DNA from: Amborella trichopoda
Lineage: Eukaryota; Streptophyta; Magnoliopsida; Amborellales; Amborellaceae
Direction of reading: 5' to 3'
Length of the DNA: 64,000 nt
Assembly (NCBI RefSeq): GCF_000471905.2
Contig: NW_006497083.1
Span: 1,226,671 to 1,290,670, forward strand
Shown here: in pieces, positions 1-11,800 of the stretch
How the letters are laid out: every line of letters starts with the position of its first letter
Position numbering within the stretch: the first letter of the stretch is position 1
Made by a program: the position numbers and the translations under genes
The notes under the pieces: generated by a model
Databases searched by the model: none
Told to the model about the DNA's origin: nothing
Seen by the model: the letters and a program-made list of their open reading frames with translations, nothing else

Positions 1-363
1 ATTATCTCAAAATCTATTTTTATATGTAACTATAAAATTTTAAACTCCAAAAATATGAATGTAAGTATGACCGTTATGTAATGAATGTTTTCTATATCAT
101 GAGTAGGTGCCACAATATCATTTGGCTTGACCACCTAACACTGTCATTTGCAACAAATATATACTGGGGGAGGATGTTTTCCACATTTTTTTCATCTTGT
201 GAAAATTTTTAGAGAAGGGGAAATGATGTTGAGGCTTTAATTTCTTGGAAGTTGATGTCTCCCAACAGGTCCAGAGTTTTATCTTTGGAAGGGGTTTTAT
301 TTGGAGCTTTCTTTTTTTTTTTTAACATTTTAAGTTTTTTCTTACATGTAGAGGAGTAAGAAA
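1..363. other. No gene seen
   Basis: AT-rich sequence with T and A runs. I see no coding signal. Confidence 0.5.
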
Positions 364-740
364 TTTATATAAAGTTCCAACCTATAATATAGAAGCAAGG
401 TGCACCTAAAACATCCAATACAAGTGTAATCCGAAGGTGGAAAATCTTCGAATTAATCATCTTGATCTCAAGATGTAGGGTTATTAAGGCAGTTAAAAAA
501 AAATTTCAAGTCCTAAAAATAATATATTTGACAACACGTTATCTAGACAGTCTACTTTCAATGTTTTTAAGTGTTTATATATTTGCTCAATCTGTACCGT
601 TTTTTAAATTTTAAATTTTATAATTAGGCTTAAACATAGATTTTAAGTCATTGCAAGGTCTTTGACACCAAAACTAAGTGTTTTGACAAAATTTAGAGGT
701 GCGCTTTACTTGGACAACATAAAATTCACGACTTATACAA
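364..740. mobile_element. MITE-like repeat, copy 1
   Basis: This stretch aligns by eye along its length with 7768-8145: TTATATAA at the start, a CACCTAAAA motif, ATCAAGATGTA, TAATTAG, TTTAGAGGTG and TTATACAAACC near the end. The termini are weaker inverted repeats than in the second copy. No transposase is seen. Confidence 0.6.
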
Positions 741-1327
741 ACCTCACCGTTAAACAAATTCCTATGTGCTTTTGGCATCAGACCATGTGCCGATGATGGT
801 CGGCATGACCGTGAAAGATTCCTTGAACTGGATTACCAATATTTCCCATCAATATTATTTAAATCAAAATGATTCCAAGCTCTCGAGGGAGCATACTGTT
901 CATTTATTCCCTCAGGCAAAATCCAATTTAGGAAGATTTCTAGAACCCAAAATTTTGGGGATGACTATTCAACCCATATGCTATACTCAATAAAAGAATT
1001 TCTAAATTGTATTATCCAAAGACTTTAAAGAAATAATGCTTCAAAATTTAATATAAATTATCCAATTTTTGAAGGGTGAAATTTAAGTGTTACAAAACTC
1101 AAAATTCAACTTTTTCCTTTTGAATATAATTATCAAGTTTTTCTAGGTGGTTCTAGAAGTTTCGGATCAAGAAAATCTTTCCAAGTTAGTCTTATGTCTA
1201 AGGAAGCAAGTGCATAGTATGCTTCTATAGGGGCATAATATACATTTTCTTCTAGTAATACAAAACATGATACTCTAATCTCTAATCCCAATCAGATTTC
1301 CTACTCGTTTGGGCAAAACCTTACAGA
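741..1327. other. No gene seen
   Basis: AT-rich intergenic sequence. A 75-codon open frame at 766-993 has no family features I recognise. Confidence 0.5.
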
Positions 1328-2374
1328 TTTGGGTACCTAGAAATTTATTACATGACAATAGATTATAAGGAAATGTGACATTTATACTGTTTGGGCACAC
1401 TTTAATAATAAGGAAATGAAAAGAGATTAAGCGTAAAAAACATGAAAACCATTACTTTGGGTATAGTAAAGAAATGGAAAGAGATTACTCAAGATTATCC
1501 GAGATTTCTTCAAAAATCACGAAACCATTGAACGTGGTGATGGGCGAAAAGTCTATTATGCATCTTTGATTCTCTGCCCTATACCCAACTTAAAAAAATA
1601 TTTTTGGTAAATGTTTGGTTTGCATATGTGCTCCCTCCTTCTCTAAGCCTGGCTCCCTCTCTTTAACCCCCTTTCTTTTAGCTGGACTTTTTTCTTTTAG
1701 CTGCTAACCTGAAGAGAGAAGGAGGAGAGTCCTGGTAAGCTCTACACAATCATAATAAAAAACTTCACATAACATAATTCTCATAATAGATTAGTAAAAG
1801 CTCAATTGAAATAAGATACATCTTTAGTCTCCTCCAATGCCCCAAAATTTTTTAATTACCACACATTCTAGTTTACTAATCAAATTTCTTCCTATTTTTT
1901 AATTTTTACTATAAAGATTTTCAATTTCGTGTCATGTTGAAACCAAAGTCTGATCATATTATAAGGCATGTGATTCCATGTAAGTCTCAAAAGAATGCAA
2001 AATAAGTAGAAAATGGTGTCATCATGACTTTAGAATGGTACAAGTTATTATTAAAAAAAAAATTTGGAATGGTGATGATGTTATTATTAGAAAATCTTTT
2101 TGAAATGGTGTGATGATGACTTTAATTCCGCATTTCAATGGAATTTTGTGACAAAAAAAGAAAGAAATAATAGTTTATAGGCAAGTGCTGGTAAAATATT
2201 GGTAATGCATTTCCCATATTTCTTCCAGACATTGCCAAACACTACCAATGTATTTCTCATGTTGCATTTTAATACTACCCAAACAGTAACAATCCATTTG
2301 CAGGTAATGTATTACGCAATAATGTATTACGTCAATAATATATTTCACAGACAATATATTTCCAGGTATCCAAA
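1328..2374. mobile_element. Degenerate TIR element, non-autonomous
   Basis: The left end TTTGGGTACCTAGAAAT is an imperfect inverted repeat of the right end ATTTCCAGGTATCCAAA. The interior has many imperfect GTAATG/TATTAC-like repeats and no transposase. Such TTTGGATACC-type termini are common in plant non-autonomous DNA transposons. Exact ends and target duplication are not resolved. Confidence 0.45.
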
Positions 2375-3109
2375 TGGCACCTAGAGAAATATATTTTGGG
2401 ATTGTATGCTACGAGACCAACTATCTTTTGAATAAGGAGGTCACAACTAATCCTAACTATTAAATGTCAAATCAGACAGCTTAAAGTATGTCACATAGTT
2501 CAAAAGATTTTTCTGAGTTTTGAGCCTAATCAATGATGCATTATCAGCCTTCCAATTTCAAAACTAATAGCCATAAGTGGATGTGACCTCCTTTTACAAA
2601 GGTAAATCGTCTTATTGTATATGTTTCAATATCTTTTTAGATCCCAAATTTTGGGGATGTAATCTCTAAAACTAGGCAATCAGCCTTAAAAAAAAAAAAA
2701 GCTCTCACTTTCTCTGTGCCTATAATAAATGGCATCCCAAGATTGCAGTGGTAACCATCCAATTTTTGAGGAAATGGTCTAGATGTTTAAGAACTCAAAA
2801 TCTAAATTCTCTTCATTGAAAATAATCATCTAGTTTTGATTAGATAGATCCCAAAAGTTCAAAATAAAAAAAAAATTTCTCTCAGGCTCGCGTTGTTCTA
2901 GTAAATATATAGTATGCTCCCAAAAAAAAAGCACAGTATACTCACTCATCTCTAATTTATCATTTTCATTTTAAAAAAGACCCGGCTTCTATGTGGCCAA
3001 GCCCTCATATGTAGAAATGGGGCCCTATTAATAAATCTATTTTTTAGATGGATGTTAAAACTTAATATTTAAGGACATATAATAAACAATTTTCCTATTG
3101 AAAAGGAGG

Positions 3110-3365
3110 CCATTTTACTCAAGAAATGATGGACGATGCTCACACGTCCACAACGGTTGGGAGAGAAGGGTAGCGGGTCATGCATTTTTTAGATAAGAAA
3201 GAAGCATCATAACTACCTCTCTCAATTGAGTATTAATTGGTTTCGGAGCACTTCAATATGAACATTTTACTCAAGAAATGGTCGATGATGCTCACACGTC
3301 CACAACGGTTGGGAGAAAAGGCTAGCGGGTGGTGCATTTTTAGACAGGAAAGGAGCATCCTAACC
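3110..3365. repeat. Imperfect direct duplication, ~100-bp units at ~152-bp offset
   Basis: Both units contain CATTTTACTCAAGAAATG, then GATGCTCACACGTCCACAAC, GGTTGGGAGA, TAGCGGGT and AGGAGCATC-like sequence. Units begin near 3110 and 3262. Confidence 0.75.
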
Positions 3366-3438
3366 AATACTATAACTACAAGGGCCCCCACTTTGAATAT
3401 TGGAAAGTACGAATACTTTCACGTGGTCCCTCGAACAA

Positions 3439-3874
3439 AGGCAAGCTTTATATGCTTTTCTTACAACATAAAACTTATGTATTTTTCTACACTATTTTAT
3501 TTTTAATTTTTTTATATGAATTATTTTCACACCAAATTTTGGACTTCCAAACCTCTATTTTTACTTGCACTTTTCAAAAAATATTTTCAATAAAATAAAA
3601 TGACCAAAATACCACTGAAAATTTCAAGAAGTATTTTGATCATTACATTTTATCAAAAATTTATTTTTAACATTTTTTATACATACGCCCCAATGAGAAG
3701 ATACCACTAACCATATTTAATATTCATATAATTTTTATTAAAAAATTAAAAATAAAATACTATGAGACATCATATCTAAGATCAAACGATGAGTGGTTCA
3801 CTTGATCAAAATTGGACAGCTGGATGGTAGGGAAAGCATAGATCTTCTATGCTGGAAGTATAGAAACCTTTCCC
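3439..3874 (-). mobile_element. Mutator-like MITE, copy inverted relative to the one at 23682-24192
   Basis: Read on the minus strand it matches the intron element at 23682-24192: GGGAAAGGTTTCTATACTTC, TAGAAGATCTATGCTTTCCC, the TTTTGATCAAG and GACCAAAATACC blocks, and the CAAGC end. The termini are inverted repeats. Flanking 9-mers agree only partly, so the target duplication here is uncertain. Confidence 0.7.
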
Positions 3875-4400
3875 CCTAAAAAATAAGAAAAACAAAGATT
3901 AAGTACCATCACGTACTTTCTTTTGAGAGAGGGAGAGTGCCTGTAACTGGTTGAAACAGAGAGAGGGAGTAATAAAAAGGAGATTAGTACTCCACATTTT
4001 AGAGAGGCCGAGTAGTACACCTCCCTACCTTCCGCGAGATTCGGACATACTGGCCGAGGCCGAGTAACTCAGCCAAGTTTGAAACACAATATAAGAGGAT
4101 ATTAGTACAATAGTTATATCGGTCAAAAAAGAAAAAAAATGTCAGAGGAAATCTAAGTCATTCTCATACCTGCTTCCCCGTTTTGTCAAATTAAATGAGC
4201 AGAAACCTTCAAATAATTGAACAGCAAACACAAAGATGGTCCCCCACTTTGGACCTTGGAAACAGTACGCAGTACGATGGAGTACTTTGACACAGTCCAA
4301 CCAAAACCAAAAATTAAGTACTATCACATACTTTCTTTTGTTTCCCCCGATGATGGGGTGGATAGTACAAAACACTGCAATGTAATAGTAATGTACTACC
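3875..4400. other. No gene seen
   Basis: Intergenic sequence with short direct repeats such as AAGTACTATCACATACTTTC. No convincing coding region. Confidence 0.4.
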
Positions 4401-4406
4401 ATTTTG

Positions 4407-4735
4407 GGACGGACCAATCAGATATAAATAACAACCCACCTTGGTGATTGAAGAAGAAGCATCGGAGAGAATATGAGGAAAACCAGAAACATCATTGAGT
4501 GCAGCGTTGGTGAACCCCAAAACCTAATTTTCATCTCTCTTGTTTGGGTTTCGGCAGCGCTGCACCCAATTATGCCTTTGGTATATCCTCCACGACAGGA
4601 GGCCGGCCTATCAGATTTTATAGAGTTTTTTTTATAATCAGAATATACAGAAAGCTATTCATGTCTTTGCTTATTCCATCCAAGACCAACTCGCTTAAAT
4701 CTCTGTTGTTTCCAGACGACCTCGATAGAACAAGG
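4407..4735 (+). promoter_or_regulatory. Possible promoter and first exon
   Basis: A CCAAT box (GGACCAATCAG) is followed about 10 bp later by a TATA-like GATATAAATA (near 4420-4430). An ATG at 4661 opens a 25-codon frame (MSLLIPSKTNSLKSLLFPDD, then LDRTR) that runs into a good donor, CAAG|GTAATC. I found no downstream exon that continues it. Speculative. Confidence 0.2.
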
Positions 4736-5416
4736 TAATCTCTCTGTGTACATGCTTCTCAACCTAAATTTGCTGTTCTAGTGAAGCCGCCACAGTTTTT
4801 GATAGAATGAGGACCCAAAACCACTCTAAACTACCTGCAAATCCATGTTTATATCAAAAACTGGATTTGGAGCTCCTAAAACTCTGCAAATCTCTTCAAT
4901 CATCAATGGATAATCCAGATCAAATGTAGAGATGACACGAACAAGCATTCCTAAAGCTCCAAATCCATCTCTTCTATGAGAAATTGTTCTTGTGGAACAG
5001 CGGTATGGATGCACCGTGTTTTAGTGTGCGACCATATGGAATTACAGTGAAACGAGGTGTAATTGCAGTATCTGGAAAAAGTGGCTTCATTCTAGTATCT
5101 TGTAAAGGTGGCTTCAAGCCTTCAATATGCGCCCGCTAAATAACTCCATTACTTCAGTAGCTCGTGATGGTGTGCAAATCCACTCCCGAAAATCCAAAAA
5201 CCATGCAGATGTCACTCCTGAAACTCCAAGAAATACTTCGGCAAATTTTGAAGACTTGAAGATGGACACTCCAAAAAATGTAATGCTGGACTGCTTAAAG
5301 GGCAGGAAGCCCTTTTCCAGTGTTCTTTCCATAATCGCCAAATTGAACATATCTTATTTCCAATACTTGCAGTGCTGAAACTGCATTTTCAGCATGTGAG
5401 ATAAACCCAGAGTCCC

Positions 5417-5434
5417 GTAGAGAGAGAGAGAGAG
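5417..5434. repeat. (GA)n microsatellite
   Basis: A short AG/GA dinucleotide run within non-coding sequence. Confidence 0.8.
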
Positions 5435-7767
5435 ACTTTATTACCTCTTCCTTGCTGCTATGTTACATGTCTACTTTTGACACATGAGATTTGAAACAGA
5501 AACACCCAATCTCAAAATTAAGCTTTCAAAAAAAATGCAAAGGTTGAACATCAAATGACAATGTACTTTTATATTAAAAAATTTTAAAACAAAAATCAAG
5601 TTGAAGCATGTAAGTTCCTAAATTATCAGTAGAAGTGACATGTATTAAATGTGTAAGCAAGCGTTAAAAATCCTATAAAAATGATAGTCCATGTTGTGCT
5701 TGAGCTTAAGCAATTTAAAAGTATTTATAGTTGGTATTCAACCTTAAAATGGCAGGTCTCTCCAAAAGACAAATGTATAATAATTCACTGTGAGATGAAT
5801 TATGTTAGCTGAGTTCATAAAAAACAATTACGTGCTTTTGCGGAAATAGGCAGTCGGTCCTTAAGGTGTTCACAACTGCAACAAATTGTCCCAGTTGCAA
5901 ATGCACGCTGAACCATCGCCCCTACCTCCCTCCCTCCCAAATATCCAAAAAAAAAAAAATAATAAAGTTGTATATACAAAGATTGAGAAGTGAGGCCCCC
6001 CACTCTCCATGTATGCCAGACTAATTATTGGATCTACAAAACACTAGTCTATAGGGCTAATGCATTCTCATTCTTCTGCCGAAAAAATAATTGAAGGCGA
6101 TTGAATAGGAATATCAAAATTTCCGCCTGGCACTATCATGTGCCTAGTGAATTATGAAGAACAACAAACTATACAAGGCATAGTGATCGAGGCTGAACCA
6201 ATGGGGGTGAAGGGGTCTGTGGAGCCCATGCCAATCTTTGGTTTGAGATTTTAAGGTCCGCAAGTCTCACATCGTCCCTGCCATAATAAAAAGAAATGAT
6301 CAATTTCCCACGTCCCCTTTACTTTTCTAAAGTTATATTTATGTCATATAAATTATTTGAGAAGTCCAAACATTACTAAGAGTAGTCAGTAGTCACACTC
6401 ACACCAAACTTGTTATTATTTGTACAACGCATGAGTTGTGCTTTATATCCTAGTATTCTGTTATTATGGTGAAATAGAATACTTAGCTATGTTCATAGAT
6501 AAGTGGGTTAGTGCTGCATTGCTAAGATATTGATATCTCATATACTCCTGTGGCTGTAGGTACTCTTCGAGTATCCATTTATTTCTAAAGCATTTATCGC
6601 AGAGACCGCAGCCCAAGCCATGGCAGTTTGTGAGCATTATTACTTCACAGAAATGGCATGCAGAGCTTAACAAATGGTGTCCAACAGATTGTTCTGTTTT
6701 TCTCTCTCTATTTTATGATGATGATGCTGCGTTAAAGACATGGCAAGCTGGCAATAATGGCCTCGCTCAATACATAACAGAAAAAAGTCCCTGGCTCTAT
6801 CAAGATCCCCAAAGAAACATGCTGAGGAACATCAGTAGCACATTGACATGTGCCACAGAGTTGCAACGCTAACGGTGAACTTTACTATTTTTTCCAGCCA
6901 GGAAAGCTTGTAAGCTCTCCTTTCAAGTGTTCCTCCAAGACTTAGCATAAGCAATAAGAGGCTAGATGAAAGTTCAATTCATCATGTCTCGGAAATGGAT
7001 AGAAATGAAACAGATGGTTACAAGTAATTCCTGGAAAAAGGAACTAAAAGACAAAATATATTCCAAATCCAAATTTTGGCTCTTATTCATTCATATGTGA
7101 TACACTGGCACTCACATTTAAGAAAACTATGAACCAAGATCATTTTTCTTTGCCATGCAAAAATTTCATTGCAATAAGCAACCGGTCATTCCAAGAACTT
7201 GATAACTGGATATTTTATATGTTGAATAGCAATGAACCAAGACAAATCAATATTTCAATTGTTGGATTTTTGTCAAAAATATTTCTTTTTATTTCCTTTA
7301 TAATATTTCCAATGATATTTGATAATAAAAATTTACCACAAGAAACTTGAGACATTTCTCTGGCCTACACATTCACCTTGATGTCTCACAAGTTGACTTA
7401 GTTGACCAAGAATATCTTCTCCATTAAAATCCCAAAACTCCTAAATTCCTAGCTTCTGAATAATATGTAGAGAGTGCAATGCTAGCTTATGTTGTTCTAC
7501 ACTAGGAAACTATGTGCACTTCTTGAAACTTGTGGCACAAATTTCTGATATAATGAGATGTACGCACGCTTCTGAGGAAAGGGAAGAAGTGCAAGGAGGC
7601 AATTACAGTACTTCTAAATGACGCATCTAACTCTTTTGGCAAATGTAGGTTGCTCAAGTTAATCTTTCATGGTAAGGCTCACAGCTTCCAAGGACGTGTT
7701 GCCTAACATTTGTTAATACTTGTTAGCAAGCTTTAAAAACAATCAAACATTTTATTGAAGGAAAAAT
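5435..7767. other. Non-coding stretch, no gene supported
   Basis: AT-rich sequence with scattered short open frames. One minus-strand frame near 6464-6673 is Cys-rich (CHFC...GCGLCDKCFRNKW) but has no acceptable splice context or family match that I can name. Confidence 0.4.
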
Positions 7768-8145
7768 TTTATATAAGGTTGCAACCTTAAAATGTAGAAA
7801 TAAAGTTGCACCTAAAAAATCCATCATAAAAAGTTGTTCGCATATTGGAAAACCCTCTAGTTGATCATCTCAACATCAAGATGTATGAAAATGAAAATAA
7901 CAAAAGATTTTGAATCCACGAAATGGTGTATCTTGCAACACATTATCTGGACCATCTATTTTCAAGATTTTCATGTGTTTATAAATTTACTTGATTTGAA
8001 TCATTTTTAAAGTTCAAATTTTCATAATTAGAGATGAAAATTGATTCTCAAGCCATCCTAACAAATTTGTATATCAAATTTACATTTATGAAAATATTTA
8101 GAGGTGTGCCTTATTTGGATTGTTTAAGGTTGCAACCTTATACAA
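7768..8145. mobile_element. MITE-like repeat, copy 2, with clear terminal inverted repeats
   Basis: The left end TATAAGGTTGCAACCTTA and the right end TAAGGTTGCAACCTTATA are inverted repeats of about 18-21 bp. Each is itself palindromic around GGTTGCAACC. The interior is AT-rich and non-coding. It matches the repeat at 364-740 in the same orientation. Confidence 0.65.
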
Positions 8146-8762
8146 ACCACACCATTTATTGAATACGTTTAAGATACCTCTAGTTAAATGTTAATGCACA
8201 GGAGGCTTGCAGTCATCACTTTTTATTAGGGGGGTGAGTATGTAGTCATCCCTTACAACTGCTTTAAGTATGCTATGCGTAACATGACTCAATACTTTTT
8301 TGGTTTTATGCATGCTAAGTGTTATGAGACTCATTTTCTTATCTTCTTATCAGAAAATATTCTTCCTTGTTTTGGACATTTGTCCAGTGAATTCTTCATA
8401 AAAAGCCTCCAGAAATGTCCTATTGTTGATTTAAACATATTTGATTTCCTATTCTTCTAGATTTCAAATAGAGAACCATAATAACCATGACCATGTAATA
8501 AAAATGCTTGCAACTAAAATGCACTGAACATGGGATTCATTTGTCTCCTAGAGCCCCTAATTAATGTCCATTTAACATAATCATGTCATATTAGACTGCA
8601 ATGTTTTGATAAGCACTGCTTGGACTCATCAATCACGGGAAAGGCCAAAATACATTTGTTCCGAAACATGGGAAGGTAATATTTGCATCAAACAGAAAAT
8701 TATTCCAAGAAAATAATAATATTCATATGGAAATCATATCCCACAATCATGTTAAAAGACAT
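8146..8762. other. 3' flank of the demethylase gene
   Basis: Probably contains the 3' UTR of the minus-strand gene. No clear poly(A) signal or further exon could be assigned. Confidence 0.35.
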
Positions 8763-8837
8763 TTACCTGGCAAGTGATGTCAACTCATGAATTTCTTTGA
8801 CTGCTGCAGAAACACCATAGAGAGTCATCTTCTTTAC
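8763..8837 (-). CDS. JMJ25-like terminal exon with stop codon
   Basis: Acceptor CAATTAG. The exon reads [24 protein letters not shown], stop (AGG TAA), matching the family ending (E)VKKMxLYAxSxAVKExxxL. The stop overlaps a good donor-like sequence CCAG|GTAAAT: unspliced, the protein ends at LAR. A spliced form would need a further exon, which I could not find. Confidence 0.82.
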   Translation of the reverse strand, partial: VKKMTLYGVSAAVKEIHELTSLAR

Positions 8838-11800
8838 CTAATTGTCCAAGTTCAGGCAACAGAAAGAAATGTAATGCCATGAGAGATAGGATCAGCTATG
8901 AAGGGGAATTTACAAAGGTAAAAGAAAACAAAATTGAGACGTTACATCCAATTTGTCTTCTTTAGATTCGTGATTCTTTGGCAGTGACCGGAGTTCATCA
9001 GTCAACTGGATACATTCATGCACGTTCTCAGGCGATACAAATTCCATAGCCACTTTTAGGCAGGACTGTATTAAGGAATGCATTTCATGTCAGTGCAGCC
9101 AAATCTCCAGTAGTTCGGATCGGCTAAAAGGATTAAGTCGTAGAATTCTAAGGCTTAACAAGAAATTAAAAGAAAGGGCAAGCAAGCAGGATGGCAAAAC
9201 AATACTAATTATAACCATTTGGTGAACTGCTGAGCAGAAAAAAAGCAGAAATAAGAGATAGAATGAAAAAGATAAGAAAAACCAAGCAAGCTGCATGGCA
9301 AAACATTATAACCATTTTGTGAACTGCTGGGAGGACGAAAAGCAGAAATAAGAGATAGAATGAAAAAGATAAGAAAAACAAATATTAACATTCTTCCAAA
9401 AGTAACAGACATCTCCTGAACTTTGTGTGGAATTCAGAAATGCTCATGTTATTGTTCTTGAAATGGCCATACTCAATATCTGCTTGGCCCCAACCACATG
9501 AGGAACTCATGAACCTCAACTACCAAGGCTTCAAAAGAGTTTTGTGCCTGTAAGATAAAAGAGTTGCTTCCCTATAACTATAAGACAAATTTTGGCAAAT
9601 GCACCATGCGCTAAAAAGCCAATGAAAATATGATGGCTTAAGGAGGACTCCCATCTCCAGCCATTGTTCTCCTAGTATTATCAGACCCAAAAAAAGCACA
9701 TATTTTAGCCAAACAAAAAAAGAAAGAGATCAGCTAGTACACAGTGCTTTTCCTCTACTCGAAAAATCTAAATCAGAGCAACAAAGAGTTGACCAGGAAT
9801 CTACACATGGAAGAAAATCCCCCGATAATATGACAGAGTTTCACAGGCATTGCCCTAGGGGTAATGCAGTTCTTTGTATGTTAGATGTACAAATGCTCCT
9901 AGAGCATGCATCAGTGGTCTGCATGTTCATTAGACACATGTCCATTTAATTGCGTAAACTTAGCAAATGCATTAAAGGCAACTACTTATATTTTCTTTAG
10001 AAAATTGCAAAAACGAAAATATAGTTTATTATATATAAAGAATGCCCCTCCCCTTTAATGTTCACATTTACCACGATTAAGTTACCTAGTTTCTCTACTT
10101 CCTACAGTTGTACAAATTTGGCTGAAATCAGCAGAAATTTGGTTGTCCTTTTTCCCTTGACTTTAAAAATTTTTTTTTTAACGGTTTTCATCCTAGAACA
10201 AAGTAAAATTCAAAACCCCATATTGACTACAACATGAAAACGTCAAAACAATTCCCAAGCCCCAAAATTCGAGACCTTGAACACTTGCATGAGCCTATTG
10301 GGGGCAAAAATAGCTAAAAACAGCTTTTTGTTTTATGCTAGTTTCTATAGAGATCTATTATACCCAATTAAGATATATAGTCCAACATGTTTTGAGTCCC
10401 ACAAGCACTGGGAACAGAATGTACTTGTGTTATTAGTTTCTTGGAGATATAGCGAATAGTATGAAGTCCAGCACAAAGTTACCAGGATCTCTTAACTTGG
10501 TGGCTATCCCAGCGACCCCATATTTCTGAAGCGGGATCTCGAGTGGATCCCAGTCCTATATTGAGGGAACACGATCCCATTCCCTCAGGAAATTATTGAC
10601 ATAGTTCACACCCATGCCAGATAAATCTCTTAAAAGGAAACAAATTTTAAATGCATAATAATTAAAAATAAAATAAATATGATACAAAATCATGTGCAGT
10701 ATATTTTACAAAGAGAAAAAAAGAGCTGCAACCCATTGCTGGTCCCGCCTACGCAGGGTCCCGGGAGGGGTGAGCTGGAAACGGTCCTAACCTTTCTCTT
10801 TTTATGCACAAAGTGGCCGCTCTCAGGACTCGAACCAGCGCTCTTGCGCTGGCTACCCGAGCCTTTTACCATCACACCAAGTGATGGCCCCAATTTTCCA
10901 AAGAGAAAGTGATGCTTTAATCCACCCCATCAGAAAAAGGAAAGTCTTAAAAATGCATGTCAATCAAAAGTAAGGAAATATTGATGGAGATCCTCATACA
11001 ACATATTTGCTTTGATGGGGAACATGTGCAAACCTAGGAAAATCATAAAAAGAAAGTCCTTGATGCAATGGTTTCATAATTGTATTAAAGAAGGGATATC
11101 GGGTCCATGTTTAGCAACTTTGTACGAAAACTCGTCTCTCTTGTTTCTCTCATATTTATTCCCTTTCTACTATGCTTTGGTTTCTTTTTTAATTTATAAT
11201 GGAGTAAGACAAGAGAAGGAGAGGACCTATTTTGGCCGAAATTCATTAGTACCTTCTGTTAAAATTTTAAATAAATTGATCAAATAAATAACTTTGGTAT
11301 ATTATTGCATAGGTTTTTTACTTGAGAAGAAACATATATTCCTAATATATTTATGGTGTATCTAATATAGCCTAAATATAATTTATTAAGATTGTGTTTT
11401 TTTTTTTTAATTTCCATAATTTTTTATATATTTATTGTAAGAGAACTTCTATAACATTCCTAAAGAAGGAAGCTTCTATCTAGTTCCCACTCCCACACTG
11501 ACTCCCGCATCCAACAACTATGTATTTTTTATTAATTTCCATATTTTTTTATATATTTATTGTAAGAGCAACTCCCGAAGAAGGAAGCTTCTAACTGGTG
11601 AGGATGAACCACACCCGACCCCACTCCCACACCAGCTCCCGCTTCCAGCAACTATGGTCCAACATGTTATAAGCTGCCAGTGGGGAAGGCACAAGACAAG
11701 TACTCCAGGTTAACCTAGGACTAGAAAACTTAAATCATACATACCATGGCCAAGTGGGATGCATATACTTGGGTTTGTGAACACTTGTAAAAAATGACGA

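Noticed and set aside
4826..5350. Two minus-strand frames with loosely similar sequence that looked like a repeated protein domain
   Set aside because: They are short, broken and match no family I know; more likely a degenerate DNA repeat.
6464..6673. Cys-rich minus-strand frame (CHFC...GCGLCDKCFRNKW), possibly the missing zinc-finger exon
   Set aside because: It lies downstream of the gene's stop codon, its Cys spacing differs from the KDM3 finger, and no GT donor follows the Trp codon.
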